The notes: generated from the sequence alone by a model not told the origin. Numbered from the stretch's first letter, positions 54,880-64,000 are shown. The stretch is DNA of 64,000 bases from Heyndrickxia vini (GCF_016772275.1 NZ_CP065425.1:3820001-3884000), one strand, 5' to 3'. Made by a program: numbers and translations.

Positions 54880-55488
54880 TTATGAGAAATTTTCACGATA
54901 CCACTTCACAGCGTTCATCACTTCTGCTTCTGTTAGTTGATGGCCATAGTGTTCCCAAAACAAGGTGACATTTGCTTCGTTATCTTCAAGTATTGTTTTT
55001 AATTCTTCAGTTTCGGATGTAGGAATTAACGGATCATTTGTGCCTGCCCCAATAAAAATTGGCGTATTTTTTAAAGAAGGAATGTTTAAATCTCTTCTTG
55101 GCACCATTGGATGGAATAGAATCGCCCCTTTTAATGCCTTTTCAAAATAAAACAGTAAGCTTGCAGCGATATTTGCTCCATTTGAATAGCCGACTGCGAC
55201 AATATTTTGCCGATCAAAGTTATATTCCTTTGCAGCCTCATCGAGGTAGTTGGAAAGTTCTTCTGTTCTAAATTCTAAATCCTCTAAATCAAATACGCCT
55301 TCACTTAATCGCTTAAAAAAGCGGGGCATCCCATGTTCAAGTACATTTCCTCTTACACTTAACACAGGTGCTTCTGGATCAATCATTTCAGCAAGCTGCA
55401 ATAATGAATGTTCATTTCCACCTGTTCCATGTAGTAACAATAATACAGGTTTTGAACTGTTGGTTCCCTTTTGAAAATAGTGTTTCAT
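54880..55488 (-). CDS. mhqD: MhqD-like alpha/beta hydrolase (carboxylesterase)
   Basis: This 202-residue hydrolase of the phospholipase/carboxylesterase type has LLLHGTGGNEHSLL near the N-terminus (oxyanion region), the nucleophile elbow GYSNGAN (about 122-128), Asp in GTNDPLIP, and His in YGHQLT. It starts three bases after the mhqO stop, behind GGAGTG. In B. subtilis mhqNOD belongs to the MhqR regulon for quinone and diamide stress; the pair here matches it. Confidence 0.88.
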   Translation of the reverse strand: MKHYFQKGTNSSKPVLLLLHGTGGNEHSLLQLAEMIDPEAPVLSVRGNVLEHGMPRFFKRLSEGVFDLEDLEFRTEELSNYLDEAAKEYNFDRQNIVAVGYSNGANIAASLLFYFEKALKGAILFHPMVPRRDLNIPSLKNTPIFIGAGTNDPLIPTSETEELKTILEDNEANVTLFWEHYGHQLTEAEVMNAVKWYRENFS

Positions 55489-55491
55489 GTT

Positions 55492-56430
55492 TCATTCACT
55501 CCTTTTACTTGGTGTAATCGGTGGTAATACCGTTTCTAGCCGTTCTCTATACATTTCATATCTTGGAGGAAGCATTAATTTTTCACCTAGATTATCCACT
55601 TGCTCGTCAATCATAAAACCTGGTGGATCAGTTGCAATCTCGAATAAGATTCCACCTGTTTCGCGAAAATAAACGGAATTAAAGTAATTACGATCTTGAA
55701 CAGGTGTTACTTGATATCCTAGTTCATTGAAATACGTTTGCCATTGAATTTGTTCCTCATCATCTTTCGTTCGCCATGCAATATGGTGTACCGTTCCGAC
55801 CCCCATTTTCCCTCTGCTACCATAAGGAGTGCGTTTTACATCAATGATATTGCCAATATCTGCTTCGGATTTAAATCGGATATATTCTTCATCCTCCCCC
55901 ACCTTTTGCAAGCCTAGGTCTTCTTCTATTAATCTCATTGTTTGATTAGGTGAGCTTGAAAATAGTGTTGCGCCGGCAAAACCTTTGATTGCTACTTCGG
56001 AATGGATTTGACCAACACTCCATTCACTTGTGTTGCCTTCTTCTCTTTCCACGATTTCCAATAGTAATCCATGTGGATCTTTAAAAAGAATGGATTCTTC
56101 ATCGAAACGTATAATGTTTGTAAACTCGATATCGTGTTCGTTTAATCTACTTTTCCAAAATGGTAATGCACCTGTTGGAACCGCGTAGGATGTGACTCCA
56201 ACCTGCCCATCTCCAATTTTACCCGGATAGGCATTTTCCCAAGGAAAAAAGGTAATGATTGTACCTGGGCTGCCGTTTTTGTCCCCAAAGTACAAATGAT
56301 ACGTTCCGGGATCATCGAAGTTTACCGTTTTTTTTACTAATCGAAGTCCTAATATATCGGAATAATAACGGACGTTTTCTTGCGGATCACCAACAATCGC
56401 AGTAATATGATGGATTCCTACACTTTTCAT
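55492..56430 (-). CDS. mhqO: MhqO-like ring-cleaving dioxygenase
   Basis: This 312-residue two-domain glyoxalase/extradiol dioxygenase is the length of B. subtilis MhqO. The metal ligands are visible: His in GIHHITAIV, His in GVGTVHHIAWRT (about 215) and Glu in GGILFEIATDPPGF (about 265). The start is ATG 56430 behind AGGAGAT; the frame opens six codons earlier. It degrades hydroquinones or catechols formed under quinone stress. An MhqR palindrome lies 46 bases upstream. Confidence 0.92.
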   Translation of the reverse strand: MKSVGIHHITAIVGDPQENVRYYSDILGLRLVKKTVNFDDPGTYHLYFGDKNGSPGTIITFFPWENAYPGKIGDGQVGVTSYAVPTGALPFWKSRLNEHDIEFTNIIRFDEESILFKDPHGLLLEIVEREEGNTSEWSVGQIHSEVAIKGFAGATLFSSSPNQTMRLIEEDLGLQKVGEDEEYIRFKSEADIGNIIDVKRTPYGSRGKMGVGTVHHIAWRTKDDEEQIQWQTYFNELGYQVTPVQDRNYFNSVYFRETGGILFEIATDPPGFMIDEQVDNLGEKLMLPPRYEMYRERLETVLPPITPSKRSE

Positions 56431-56475
56431 ATGTCTATCTCCTTTCAATGAGTATATCTATATAAACGTCAAGTT

Positions 56476-56493
56476 TATCTCGAATTCGAGATA
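56476..56493 (-). promoter_or_regulatory. MhqR operator of mhqOD
   Basis: The perfect 18-bp palindrome TATCTCGAATTCGAGATA matches the MhqR (MarR-type) box known from B. subtilis mhqNOD. The mhqR gene is not in the window. Confidence 0.88.
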
Positions 56494-56545
56494 ATTATAT
56501 ATAAAATTTATCACTACGTCAATTGAAGAATGAGTTAGATGTTGT

Positions 56546-56860
56546 TTATGATCCACAAATCATTCTGTATGATGCACTAATCATGTTTTATGCGGCACAA
56601 ATTACATTCCATGATCCACAAACTCAATTTCCGACGTTCGAAAGGGAGACTATAATCCACAAATGATTTTGTATGATGCACTAATTCTGTTTTATGCGGC
56701 ACAAACTACGTTCTATGATCCACAAGCCTAATATCCAACGTTCGAAAGGAGACTATAATCCACAAATGATTTTGTATGATACACTAATCAAATTTTATGC
56801 GGCACAAAACTACGTTCTATGATCCACTAACTAAATATCCCACGTTCGAATGAGAAGGAG
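56546..56860. repeat. three tandem ~104-bp units with ~22-bp sub-repeats
   Basis: Units start near 56546, 56651 and 56754. Each reads ATGATCCACAA..., TATGATGCACTAAT..., TATGCGGCACAAA..., ATGATCCACAA..., then ACGTTCGAAAGGAGAC (the first unit has an additional G). The four blocks of each unit share the frame TATG(A/C)..CAC(A/T)A, so this is a two-level repeat with about 12 blocks. No coding frame was found. It fills the 56494-56894 gap between the mhq operator and the terminator of the thioredoxin-like gene. Confidence 0.8.
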
Positions 56861-56894
56861 AATATTTCGGGTAGAACCTTTACATATCAATAAC

Positions 56895-56926
56895 AAAAAA
56901 AGTATGAAACCTTCACGATTTCATAC
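56895..56926 (-). terminator. terminator of the thioredoxin-like gene
   Basis: The arms GTATGAAA and TTTCATAC are followed on the minus strand by a run of seven T. Confidence 0.85.
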
Positions 56927-56970
56927 TCGTTTTTGAATGCTAATTCTATTGTTTCTCCAAATTATCTAAA

Positions 56971-57531
56971 TTACGCTTTTGCTAATGTTTCTTTCAAGCT
57001 ACTGTATACTTCATTCCACAGCTTTTCATCTTCGGTAAAGGCTTGAGTGATTTTCTTGAACACTTCTTTTTGTTCTGCTTCAAAACGCTCATCCTCTTTT
57101 GGTGGCAATACAGAACGTAATTCCATTACGAATTCTTGTACTTTTGGTGCGCGAGGTCCCCAAACGGCTTTTTCTTCTCCATTTTTATCGATAAAAATAA
57201 AAATCGGAATAGAGCGTGCTGTGCCGTTCGTTAAATATTGATCCATTAGCTCAAGGTTTGAATCACGTAACACCATACGGATTTCAATATTCGCTGCTTC
57301 TGCCATTTTCATAAGAATTGGCTCATTCATCATTGCATCTCCACACCAATCTTCCGTAATGACAATGGCACGAAGATCTTTTGCTTTTAATTCCTCAAAA
57401 AATGCTTGATCAGCTTCTGAAACTTGGAAACGATTATAGATTGATTGCAGGCTTTCTTTATGTACGTTCATCGACTCAACAAAATCTTGTACCGGAATTC
57501 CTTTTTCAAACCATTCATTTAATGTTGGCAT
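56971..57531 (-). CDS. thioredoxin-family protein, one active-site Cys
   Basis: This 186-residue thioredoxin-like protein has VITEDWCGDAMMNEPILMKM (about 55-75), where the usual CxxC is CGDA, so only one Cys remains. The cis-Pro loop SIPIFIFIDKNGEE is also present. The start is ATG 57531 behind GGAGTG. It is the sort of protein found in Bacillus as a small monothiol or redox-inactive thioredoxin (Thioredoxin_9-like). The function is unknown. Confidence 0.8.
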   Translation of the reverse strand: MPTLNEWFEKGIPVQDFVESMNVHKESLQSIYNRFQVSEADQAFFEELKAKDLRAIVITEDWCGDAMMNEPILMKMAEAANIEIRMVLRDSNLELMDQYLTNGTARSIPIFIFIDKNGEEKAVWGPRAPKVQEFVMELRSVLPPKEDERFEAEQKEVFKKITQAFTEDEKLWNEVYSSLKETLAKA

Positions 57532-57604
57532 ATTTATCACTCCTATCCATTATTGATTTAAAAATATCATAAACCAATAAATATTTCATTTTTGAACTCC
57601 CAAC

Positions 57605-57802
57605 TTATCCAATTTTCTCACCATTTGTTTGGCTTCGCGTAATGTTTAAGCTTTTAACTTTTATATAATGATCTTTGCAATAATAACCAATTAATTTATC
57701 AGTTTCCCAGTCATACAAGGGATATACAGTATCAATATCTATTCCTGCTTTCTTCAAACAATATGAACATGTTGTTTGAAAATCAAAGTGGGTTTCACAC
57801 AT
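57605..57802 (-). CDS. small cysteine-rich protein, 65 aa
   Basis: I do not recognise this product. Starting from ATG 57802 (AAAGGA upstream), it has Cys at 2, 12 and 15 (TTCSYCLKK) and a C-terminal CKDHY, a possible zinc site. The frame opens further upstream, but that part overlaps the gatB terminator, so the shorter form is preferred. It lies downstream of gatB in the same direction. Confidence 0.5.
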   Translation of the reverse strand: MCETHFDFQTTCSYCLKKAGIDIDTVYPLYDWETDKLIGYYCKDHYIKVKSLNITRSQTNGEKIG

Positions 57803-57864
57803 TGTTTGGATCCATCCTTTACAATTTACTTTCCACGGAATGTATACCCACCTTTTTCGAAAAT

Positions 57865-57894
57865 AAAACAAAGGACAGAAACTATGTTCTGTCC
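57865..57894 (-). terminator. gatB terminator
   Basis: The arms GGACAGAA and TTCTGTCC lie eight bases after the gatB stop. TTTGTTTTATTTT follows on the minus strand. Confidence 0.85.
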
Positions 57895-57901
57895 ATATTT
57901 T

Positions 57902-59332
57902 TTAGCGTTTATTTAATTCCTGAACCAATAACTTATTCACTAAAGGAGGATTCGCTTGGCCTTTGGTCGCTTTCATAATTTGCCCGACTAAAAATCCAAC
58001 CGCTTTCGCTTTTCCGTTTTTGAAATCATCAATAGATTGTTGATTGGATGCTAATACTTCGTCGATAATTTTCAACAATGCCCCTTCATCGGAAATTTGC
58101 ACAAACCCTTTTTCTTTAACAATCTTTTCAGGCTCGCCACCATTTTCAACGAGCTCCTTAAAGACGGTTTTGGCAATTTTGGAAGAAATCGTTCCATTTT
58201 CAATAAGCTTGATCATGCTAGCAAGGCTTCCTGGAGTTAAAGGGATGTCATTCAATTCTTTTTGCTCTGCATTCAAGTAGGCAGAAAGTTCACCCATGAT
58301 CCAGTTAGAAGCTTGTTTCGCTTCTCCTCCCGCTGCAACTGTTGCTTCGAAGAAATCAGCCATTTCCTTCGTTACAGTTAATACGTTAGCATCATATGCC
58401 GGCAATCCTAGCTCTTCAATGTAACGTTTTTTCCGCGCATCCGGCAATTCTGGAATTTCAGTACGGATTCTTTCTTTCCACTCTTCATCGATAAAAATGG
58501 AAACAAGGTCTGGTTCAGGGAAATAACGATAATCATCTGATCCTTCTTTTACTCGCATCAATAATGTTTTGCCTGTTGCCTCATCAAAACGGCGTGTTTC
58601 TTGATCGATTACACCACCCGCAGATACAACTTCGATTTGGCGTTTTTCTTCATACTCTAACCCTTTACGTACAAAGTTAAAAGAGTTTAAGTTTTTCAAT
58701 TCCGTCTTTGTCCCAAATTCTTTTTGGCCTACTGGACGAATTGAAATATTCGCATCACAACGCAAGGAGCCTTCTTCCATTTTACAATCAGATACTCCTG
58801 TGTATTGGATAATCGATTTTAATTTTTCCAAATAAGCATATGCTTCATCTGCTGTACGAATATCTGGTTCTGAAACAATTTCAATTAATGGTGTACCTTG
58901 ACGATTTAAATCGACAAGTGAGTATCCGTCACCTGTATGCATTAATTTTCCGGCATCCTCTTCTAAATGAAGACGAGTGATTCCGATTTTTTTCTTTTCA
59001 CCGTTTACCTCAATTTCAATCCATCCGTGTTCACCAATCGGTTTATCAAACTGAGAAATTTGATAGGCCTTCGGATTGTCTGGATAAAAATAATTTTTTC
59101 GATCGAATTTCGTTTCAGGTGCAATTTGACAGTTCAATGCCATCGCCGCTTTCATACCGAACTCAACCGCACGTTTATTCAAAACAGGCAACACACCCGG
59201 GTATCCTAAATCAACAACCGTTGTATTTGTATTTGGCTCTGCACCAAAATGAGCCGGTGCTGATGAAAAGATTTTAGAATCTGTTTTTAACTCGACATGG
59301 ACTTCTAGTCCGATAACCGTTTCATAGTTCAT
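57902..59332 (-). CDS. gatB: GatB, Asp/Glu-tRNA amidotransferase subunit B
   Basis: GatB is the tRNA-binding and kinase-like subunit of the enzyme that turns Glu-tRNA(Gln) into Gln-tRNA(Gln). Its 476 residues match B. subtilis. [27 protein letters not shown] and the tail domain YqeY-like region (about 330-475) are clear. The start is ATG 59332 behind AAGGGGTG, and the gene follows gatA by 12 bases. Confidence 0.96.
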   Translation of the reverse strand: MNYETVIGLEVHVELKTDSKIFSSAPAHFGAEPNTNTTVVDLGYPGVLPVLNKRAVEFGMKAAMALNCQIAPETKFDRKNYFYPDNPKAYQISQFDKPIGEHGWIEIEVNGEKKKIGITRLHLEEDAGKLMHTGDGYSLVDLNRQGTPLIEIVSEPDIRTADEAYAYLEKLKSIIQYTGVSDCKMEEGSLRCDANISIRPVGQKEFGTKTELKNLNSFNFVRKGLEYEEKRQIEVVSAGGVIDQETRRFDEATGKTLLMRVKEGSDDYRYFPEPDLVSIFIDEEWKERIRTEIPELPDARKKRYIEELGLPAYDANVLTVTKEMADFFEATVAAGGEAKQASNWIMGELSAYLNAEQKELNDIPLTPGSLASMIKLIENGTISSKIAKTVFKELVENGGEPEKIVKEKGFVQISDEGALLKIIDEVLASNQQSIDDFKNGKAKAVGFLVGQIMKATKGQANPPLVNKLLVQELNKR

Positions 59333-59344
59333 TTTTTTCACCCC

Positions 59345-60802
59345 TTACAACTGTGGTTTTTCTTTATGGAAATTCGTTGCTTGTTCAAAGGCATGTGCTA
59401 CTCGATAAACTGTTGCCTCATCAAAATGTTTTCCAATGATTTGCAGGCCAAGTGGCAAGCCATTTGTAAATCCGCATGGAACGGAAATACCAGGAACACC
59501 CGCAAGGTTTACTGGAATCGTTAATAAATCATTTGCGTACATTGTTAATGGATCAGACGTTTTTTCACCGATTTTAAATGCTGGAGTTGGTGTTGTTGGT
59601 CCAATAATCACGTCATATTTTTCAAATACATCTTCAAAATCATTTTTGATCAATGTTCGAACTTGCTGTGCTTTTTTATAATATGCATCATAGTAACCTG
59701 AGCTTAACGCAAAGGTTCCAAGCATAATGCGGCGTTTTACTTCCTCACCAAAGCCTTCAGAGCGTGATTTTTTATATAAATCAATCAAGTTTTCCGCATT
59801 CGGTGTGCGATAGCCGTAACGGACCCCATCGAAGCGAGCAAGATTTGAAGATGCCTCTGAAGAAGATAAAAGATAATAGGCAGCCGTTCCATATTTTGAA
59901 TGTGGCAGACTGACTTCTTCCCATGTAGCCCCTAAACCTTCTAGCACTTTTAATGCATCTAAAACGGACTGGCGAACCTCTTCGTTTACACCCTCACCCA
60001 TATACTCTTTAGGGACAGCAATTTTCAATCCTTTAATATCACCTGTTAAACTTTGCACAAAATTTGGCACTTCGACATTTGCTGATGTAGAATCATGTGG
60101 ATCTACTCCGGAAATTGCTTGAAGAAGATAGGCATTGTCTTCCACATTACGCGTAATTGGTCCGATTTGATCGAGCGAGGACGCAAAGGCCACTAGGCCG
60201 AATCGGGAAACGCGCCCATAAGTTGGTTTTAAACCGACAACACCACAGAAAGCAGCTGGTTGACGAATCGATCCACCGGTATCGGATCCTAGAGAGAATG
60301 GCACTTCACCTGCGGCAACAGACGCTGCCGATCCTCCTGAAGATCCACCTGGAACCGTATTTACATTCCAAGGATTGAACGTTTTATGAAAGCCTGAGTT
60401 TTCCGTTGATGACCCCATTGCAAATTCATCCATATTTAATTTTCCAATTGTAATTGTACCTGCATTATGTAATTTATTCATAACTGTCGCGTTATAAATT
60501 GGGTCAAAATTTTCGAGGATTTTACTTGCACATGTGGTGCGAAGATCTTTTGTAACAATATTATCCTTGATTCCAATTGGCATTCCAAAGAGTGGTTGAT
60601 TCGATTCCTCAGAACCTAGTGCTTCATCCAATTGCTTGGCTTTAGCACGTGCTGTTTCTTCGTCTAGTGTAAGAAATGCCTGAACCTTGCTTTCAACTTC
60701 TTGGATTCGTTGGTAAGATTCTTCAACGAGCTCTGAAACCTTGACCTCTTTTTTATGTAAAAATTCATGTAACTCAGAGATTTTATGATCAAATAAAGCC
60801 AA
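59345..60802 (-). CDS. gatA: GatA, Asp/Glu-tRNA amidotransferase subunit A
   Basis: GatA is the glutamine-hydrolysing amidase subunit, with 485 residues. It has KDNIVTKD (catalytic Lys), [15 protein letters not shown] and [17 protein letters not shown] (catalytic Ser pair). The start is TTG 60802 behind AGGAGGGGTAGAG. It supplies ammonia to GatB. Confidence 0.96.
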   Translation of the reverse strand: MALFDHKISELHEFLHKKEVKVSELVEESYQRIQEVESKVQAFLTLDEETARAKAKQLDEALGSEESNQPLFGMPIGIKDNIVTKDLRTTCASKILENFDPIYNATVMNKLHNAGTITIGKLNMDEFAMGSSTENSGFHKTFNPWNVNTVPGGSSGGSAASVAAGEVPFSLGSDTGGSIRQPAAFCGVVGLKPTYGRVSRFGLVAFASSLDQIGPITRNVEDNAYLLQAISGVDPHDSTSANVEVPNFVQSLTGDIKGLKIAVPKEYMGEGVNEEVRQSVLDALKVLEGLGATWEEVSLPHSKYGTAAYYLLSSSEASSNLARFDGVRYGYRTPNAENLIDLYKKSRSEGFGEEVKRRIMLGTFALSSGYYDAYYKKAQQVRTLIKNDFEDVFEKYDVIIGPTTPTPAFKIGEKTSDPLTMYANDLLTIPVNLAGVPGISVPCGFTNGLPLGLQIIGKHFDEATVYRVAHAFEQATNFHKEKPQL

Positions 60803-60813
60803 CTCTACCCCTC

Positions 60814-61104
60814 CTACTCTATAATTGATGGTACACGAATTTGTCCATCTTTCTTATCTGGAGCATTCTTCAATACTTCCTCTTGCGGCAATCCTGGTTC
60901 CGCTTTATCCTCACGAAGGACATTGCGAATATCTAATACGTGAGAGGTTGGTTCTACGTTTGTTGTATCCACTTCATTTAACAATTCTGCAAGATTGATA
61001 ATATCATCTAATTGCTTTGTGAATTTTTCCGTTTGTTCTCCATCAAATTCTAATCTCGCTAAATTAGCGACATGGTTAACTTGATCCTTTGAAATTCTCG
61101 ACAT
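60814..61104 (-). CDS. gatC: GatC, Asp/Glu-tRNA amidotransferase subunit C
   Basis: GatC has 96 residues, as in B. subtilis. It starts [20 protein letters not shown] and ends with [16 protein letters not shown], a typical GatC tail that wraps GatA. ATG 61104 lies behind GGAGGTGAAG. It is the first gene of gatCAB, and the promoter is in 61105-61178. Confidence 0.95.
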   Translation of the reverse strand: MSRISKDQVNHVANLARLEFDGEQTEKFTKQLDDIINLAELLNEVDTTNVEPTSHVLDIRNVLREDKAEPGLPQEEVLKNAPDKKDGQIRVPSIIE

Positions 61105-61178
61105 TCCCTTCACCTCCGAAAGTGGGTTTGAAACAGTAATAATATTATTGATAATATCAGAATGGCTTGTATATAGGC

Positions 61179-61213
61179 AAGGGGACAGACTGTAGTATAG
61201 TCTGCCCCTTTAT
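61179..61213. terminator. terminator between the MFS gene and gatC
   Basis: The arms AAGGGGACAGACT and AGTCTGCCCCTT, with one internal mismatch, lie just after the MFS stop. TTTATTTTAC follows on the plus side. Confidence 0.75.
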
Positions 61214-61214
61214 T

Positions 61215-62402
61215 TTACTTTAGAACCTTTGCCTTTATCGGTAAAATGGTACCAATCATCGCCACTATCGCACAACCAAGTAATATCGTCGGTACCCCTT
61301 TGATAGCTACAAACGATAATAGTCCAAAAACGATTAAATCAAGCACTGAGTCTAGAATTGACAATAATGATATCGTCGTCGCTCTCACTTCTGACGGAAT
61401 GATGTCATTACTTAGCTGTGAGTAGATCGGATAGCGAATCGACCGAACAAATCGCAATAGAAAAAACGCACCGATAATCATCCACAATGTTTCTCCAAAT
61501 ATGGCCGAAATGACTAGACCGATAACAGCAATCCATCCAGTGACATGCATTAAAAATACTCTTGAGTAACGGCTTGCCATCCATCCAACTGAATTAGAAG
61601 AGAAATAGCCAATAACAGCTGCAATCGCATAAAGAATTCCAATATATGCGACCGGAATCCCAGCATTAGTAAATAAAGGTTGATTAAAATAATCGTATAC
61701 TGCAGCAGCGGGTATGAATACCAATGTAACATTCATAAACATCCATAAAAGTGATGGGCATTTACGAATAACCTTTATGCCTTTAACTACTTGAGTAAAT
61801 GGATTTTCGCGATAGGATGCTTGATTAGATGGATTTTTAACAAAGAATAATAGAATCAATTCTATTATATAAAAGAGCATGCCTAATCCAATTAATAGTT
61901 GAAACTGATCTTCCCTTAAATCTTTGGCCATATAGGCACCAAAAAGTACTGCCGCTATCATCGAAATAAAGCCCGCTGACTGAATTTTCCCCATCGCATG
62001 GTCCATTAAGTTTTGTTCGTCACTTTCTTTCAATGATTCATAAATCAGCGCCTCATCCGCTCCCGAAAAGAAAGTAACCGAAAAACCATTTAACCCACTA
62101 TACAAAAAGAAAAGCCACGGTTCTTGCGCAATAAATAAAAAGCTATAGCTAATTATTTTTATGAATCCTCCGATGATAAAGGACTTTTTTGCGCCAAATC
62201 GATCTGCAAACACACCTGCTGGAACTTCCCCCAGCATAACAGCCCCACTCCAACACATAAGTACGAGGAAAATCTCGGATTCGGTCAACCCCCTTTCCAT
62301 ATAAAAAAGGGTCATGACTGGCTGCAAAAAACTAATCGTTGAAAAAAACTGAACCCAAAATAAAATCGTTATATTATGTGAGGCAATTGTATGCTTTTTC
62401 AT
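61215..62402 (-). CDS. MFS transporter
   Basis: This 395-residue major facilitator has 12 predicted helices. Helix 2-3 loop motif A is VFADRFGAKKSF (about 70-81). Its type (exporter of drugs or metabolites) cannot be set. The start is ATG 62402 behind TAGGAG; the frame opens six codons upstream. The site TAGGAG can be locked in a hairpin (62408-62461), and a 17-aa open frame with its own strong site precedes it, so it looks regulated by translation of a leader. Confidence 0.88.
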   Translation of the reverse strand: MKKHTIASHNITILFWVQFFSTISFLQPVMTLFYMERGLTESEIFLVLMCWSGAVMLGEVPAGVFADRFGAKKSFIIGGFIKIISYSFLFIAQEPWLFFLYSGLNGFSVTFFSGADEALIYESLKESDEQNLMDHAMGKIQSAGFISMIAAVLFGAYMAKDLREDQFQLLIGLGMLFYIIELILLFFVKNPSNQASYRENPFTQVVKGIKVIRKCPSLLWMFMNVTLVFIPAAAVYDYFNQPLFTNAGIPVAYIGILYAIAAVIGYFSSNSVGWMASRYSRVFLMHVTGWIAVIGLVISAIFGETLWMIIGAFFLLRFVRSIRYPIYSQLSNDIIPSEVRATTISLLSILDSVLDLIVFGLLSFVAIKGVPTILLGCAIVAMIGTILPIKAKVLK

Positions 62403-62407
62403 TAACT

Positions 62408-62461
62408 CTCCTACTTCCATTATTTATTTATCTATTAAATGGAATAAGAAGCAGGAGTAAA
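62408..62461 (-). promoter_or_regulatory. hairpin covering the ribosome binding site of the MFS gene
   Basis: On the RNA, CTCCTGC pairs with GTAGGAG (the binding site, 62408-62414), and TTCCATT pairs with AATGGAA, with a six-base bulge on one side: 14 pairs in all. Upstream, TTTACTCC (in 62454-62461) can instead pair with GGAGTGAA in the last codons of the leader frame. The two pairings overlap at CTCC and exclude each other. Confidence 0.6.
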
Positions 62462-62470
62462 CAGGTTAAC

Positions 62471-62524
62471 CTATCGATTCACTCCTCCTTCTTGAATCAA
62501 TAGTGTTTTTTGAACATTACGCAT
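62471..62524 (-). CDS. putative 17-aa leader peptide of the MFS gene
   Basis: ATG 62524 stands seven to eight bases after AAAGGAGG, a very strong site, and the frame encodes MRNVQKTLLIQEGGVNR before TAG. An extended -10 (TGTTATAAT) lies 32 bases upstream. Its last codons form one arm of a hairpin competing with the structure that hides the MFS site. This layout is known from leaders of antibiotic-resistance genes. No protein evidence; inferred from layout. Confidence 0.55.
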   Translation of the reverse strand: MRNVQKTLLIQEGGVNR

Positions 62525-62555
62525 AGTTAATTCCTCCTTTTTTATAATTATGAAA

Positions 62556-62564
62556 ATTATAACA
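62556..62564 (-). promoter_or_regulatory. extended -10 promoter of the MFS leader
   Basis: TGTTATAAT on the minus strand (TGn-TATAAT form) is the likely start of the leader-MFS transcript. No -35 match was seen, as is usual for extended -10 promoters. It lies right after the aceA terminator. Confidence 0.55.
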
Positions 62565-62567
62565 TAT

Positions 62568-62602
62568 AAAAATACCTTTTCATTTTTCGAAAAGGTATTT
62601 TT
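62568..62602 (-). terminator. aceA terminator
   Basis: The arms AAATACCTTTTC and GAAAAGGTATTT are followed on the minus strand by TTTTATATG. Confidence 0.85.
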
Positions 62603-62610
62603 CCACATAT

Positions 62611-63894
62611 TTATTTCATATCGACAAATTGCTCGGCCTCTGTCGACCCTTTTAATGCCGTCGTTGAGGAAGTACCTCCGGTGATAATCATCGAAACTTC
62701 ATCAAAGTATCCTGTACCAACTTCACGTTGATGTCTAGTAGCTGTGTAGCCATACACTTCATTTGCAAATTCAGCCTCCTGCAATTCTGAATAAGCAGCC
62801 ATGCCTCTTTCTTTATAGCCTTTTGCTAGTTCAAACATGCTATTATTTAGCGCATGGAAACCTGCTAACGTCACAAATTGGAACTTATAACCCATTTTCC
62901 CTAACTCTTGCTGGAATTTAGCAATCGTTGCTTCGTCTAATTTCTTTTTCCAGTTAAATGATGGCGAGCAGTTGTATGCGAGAAGTTTGCCAGGGAATTT
63001 CTCATGAATGGCTTCGGCAAAACATTTTGCTTCTTCTAAGTTCGGTTCAGATGTTTCGCACCAAACGAGGTCCGCATAAGGTGCATATGCTAAACCTCTA
63101 GCGATCGCTTGATCTAGTCCCGCCTTTGTACGATAAAATCCTTCAGGTGTCCGGTCACCAATGATAAATGGTGCATCATAAGGGTCCACATCACTTGTAA
63201 TTAAATCAGCCGCATTTGCATCAGTTCTCGCAACAACTAAAGTTGGAACGCCCATTACATCTGCTGCTAGACGTGCGGAAATTAAGTTTTTCACGGCTGT
63301 CTGGGTCGGCAACAATACTTTTCCACCTAAGTGACCACATTTTTTCTCGGACGATAATTGATCCTCAAAATGAACAGCTGCCGCTCCAGCTTCAATCATT
63401 GCCTTCATGAGTTCAAAGACATTCAATTGTCCGCCAAAACCCGCCTCGGCATCAGCGACAATTGGAGCAAACCAATCAATAGAATGATCCCCTTCCACAT
63501 GATGAATTTGATCAGCACGCTGCAATGCCTGATTAATTCGTTTGACTACGTGTGGAACACTATTTGCAGGATACAAACTTTGATCCGGATACATATGTCC
63601 CGACAGATTCGCATCTGCTGCTACTTGCCAGCCGCTTAAATAAATCGCTTTTAGTCCCGCCTTTACTTGTTGAACCGCTTGATTGCCTGTTAAGGCTCCT
63701 AATGCATTCACATAATCTTCTTCGTGAAGCAGATGCCAAAGTTTCTCGGCACCACGTCGTGCCAGTGTATGTTCAATATCTATCGATCCACGTAACTTTA
63801 ATACATCCTCCGCTGAATAGGTACGTTCAATTCCTTTCCATCTTTCATCAAGCTCCCATGATTCTTGTAATTTCGACGCCTTTTCGTTTATCAT
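62611..63894 (-). CDS. aceA: AceA, isocitrate lyase
   Basis: AceA, 427 residues, cleaves isocitrate to glyoxylate and succinate, the first step of the glyoxylate bypass. The catalytic loop [10 protein letters not shown] (about 190) and the substrate motifs [10 protein letters not shown] and [10 protein letters not shown] are clear. ATG 63894 lies behind TAGGAGGAAT. It follows the end of the malate synthase gene by 24 bases, so the two form an aceB-aceA operon for growth on acetate or fatty acids. Confidence 0.96.
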   Translation of the reverse strand: MINEKASKLQESWELDERWKGIERTYSAEDVLKLRGSIDIEHTLARRGAEKLWHLLHEEDYVNALGALTGNQAVQQVKAGLKAIYLSGWQVAADANLSGHMYPDQSLYPANSVPHVVKRINQALQRADQIHHVEGDHSIDWFAPIVADAEAGFGGQLNVFELMKAMIEAGAAAVHFEDQLSSEKKCGHLGGKVLLPTQTAVKNLISARLAADVMGVPTLVVARTDANAADLITSDVDPYDAPFIIGDRTPEGFYRTKAGLDQAIARGLAYAPYADLVWCETSEPNLEEAKCFAEAIHEKFPGKLLAYNCSPSFNWKKKLDEATIAKFQQELGKMGYKFQFVTLAGFHALNNSMFELAKGYKERGMAAYSELQEAEFANEVYGYTATRHQREVGTGYFDEVSMIITGGTSSTTALKGSTEAEQFVDMK

Positions 63895-63918
63895 TCTATA
63901 TTCCTCCTAATCTATTAT

Positions 63919-64000
63919 TTATAGGATTTCATAACCAGGGATGGTTAGAAAATCAATGAATTCATCCTCTTTAATGAGTTGATCAAATAGTTTAACTGCT
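63919..64000 (-). CDS. aceB: AceB, malate synthase, C-terminal end (partial)
   Basis: The last 26 codons (AVKLFDQLIKEDEF...FLTIPGYEIL) look like the C-terminus of malate synthase A, whose members end FLTLPAYE or similar. The stop is TAA 63919-63921; the rest lies beyond the window. It condenses glyoxylate with acetyl-CoA, the second bypass step, and is directly upstream of aceA. Confidence 0.8.
   Translation of the reverse strand, partial: AVKLFDQLIKEDEFIDFLTIPGYEIL

Noticed and set aside
56546-56860. CRISPR array
   Set aside because: The units are about 104 bp, contiguous and similar over their whole length; there are no short repeats with unique spacers and no cas genes.

Overview
The window is AT-rich Firmicute DNA, most likely a chromosome segment of a Bacillaceae species. 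The evidence is the gatCAB, putP/opuE, dagK and rlmCD neighbourhood, a pspA-ydjGHI operon, an mhqO-mhqD pair with an MhqR palindrome, a classic S-box (SAM-I) riboswitch, a CIRCE box and strong AGGAGG-type ribosome binding sites. Genus and species cannot be fixed from the sequence alone.

Left part, about 1-31,400: an accessory defence island. It opens with a few plasmid- or ICE-like genes, including a replication-relaxation family protein. Next comes a complete four-gene Qat anti-phage operon (qatA-B-C-D, minus strand). Then comes a BREX locus (brxA, brxB, brxC, two full-length pglX genes, pglZ) that ends in a large SNF2-type helicase instead of brxL. A small serine resolvase, a Nudix hydrolase and short membrane proteins follow. 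The island ends with two tandem large serine recombinases whose last stop codon lies 15 bp from the 3' end of the 23S rRNA methyltransferase gene rlmCD. I read it as an integrative element with its right end at rlmCD; its left end lies outside the window.

Right part, about 31,400-64,000: core-like chromosome. In order: rlmCD; the envelope-stress operon pspA-ydjG-ydjH-ydjI; htpG under CIRCE control; an amidase; a proline/sodium symporter; dagK; an ECF sigma/anti-sigma operon with a decayed last gene; an arylamine N-acetyltransferase; an S-box leader followed by a frameshifted SDR gene, an NhaC-type transporter and luxS; an intact IS1182-family element; mhqOD; gatCAB; an MFS exporter with a putative leader-peptide attenuator; aceA; and the end of aceB. 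Comparison with the B. subtilis order (opuE-gatCAB-dgkB-rlmCD, from memory) suggests several cassettes have been inserted between these conserved genes.

The core part carries three copies of a GC-rich miniature transposable element. Each copy is bounded by imperfect inverted ends and an exact 8-bp target duplication. One copy sits exactly in the poly-U tract of the S-box terminator. None was seen in the defence island, which fits a separate origin for that island.

The most interesting points are the BREX variant with two PglX proteins that differ only in the central specificity region, its direct junction with a Qat system, the miniature element family, and the attenuator-like leader of the MFS gene.
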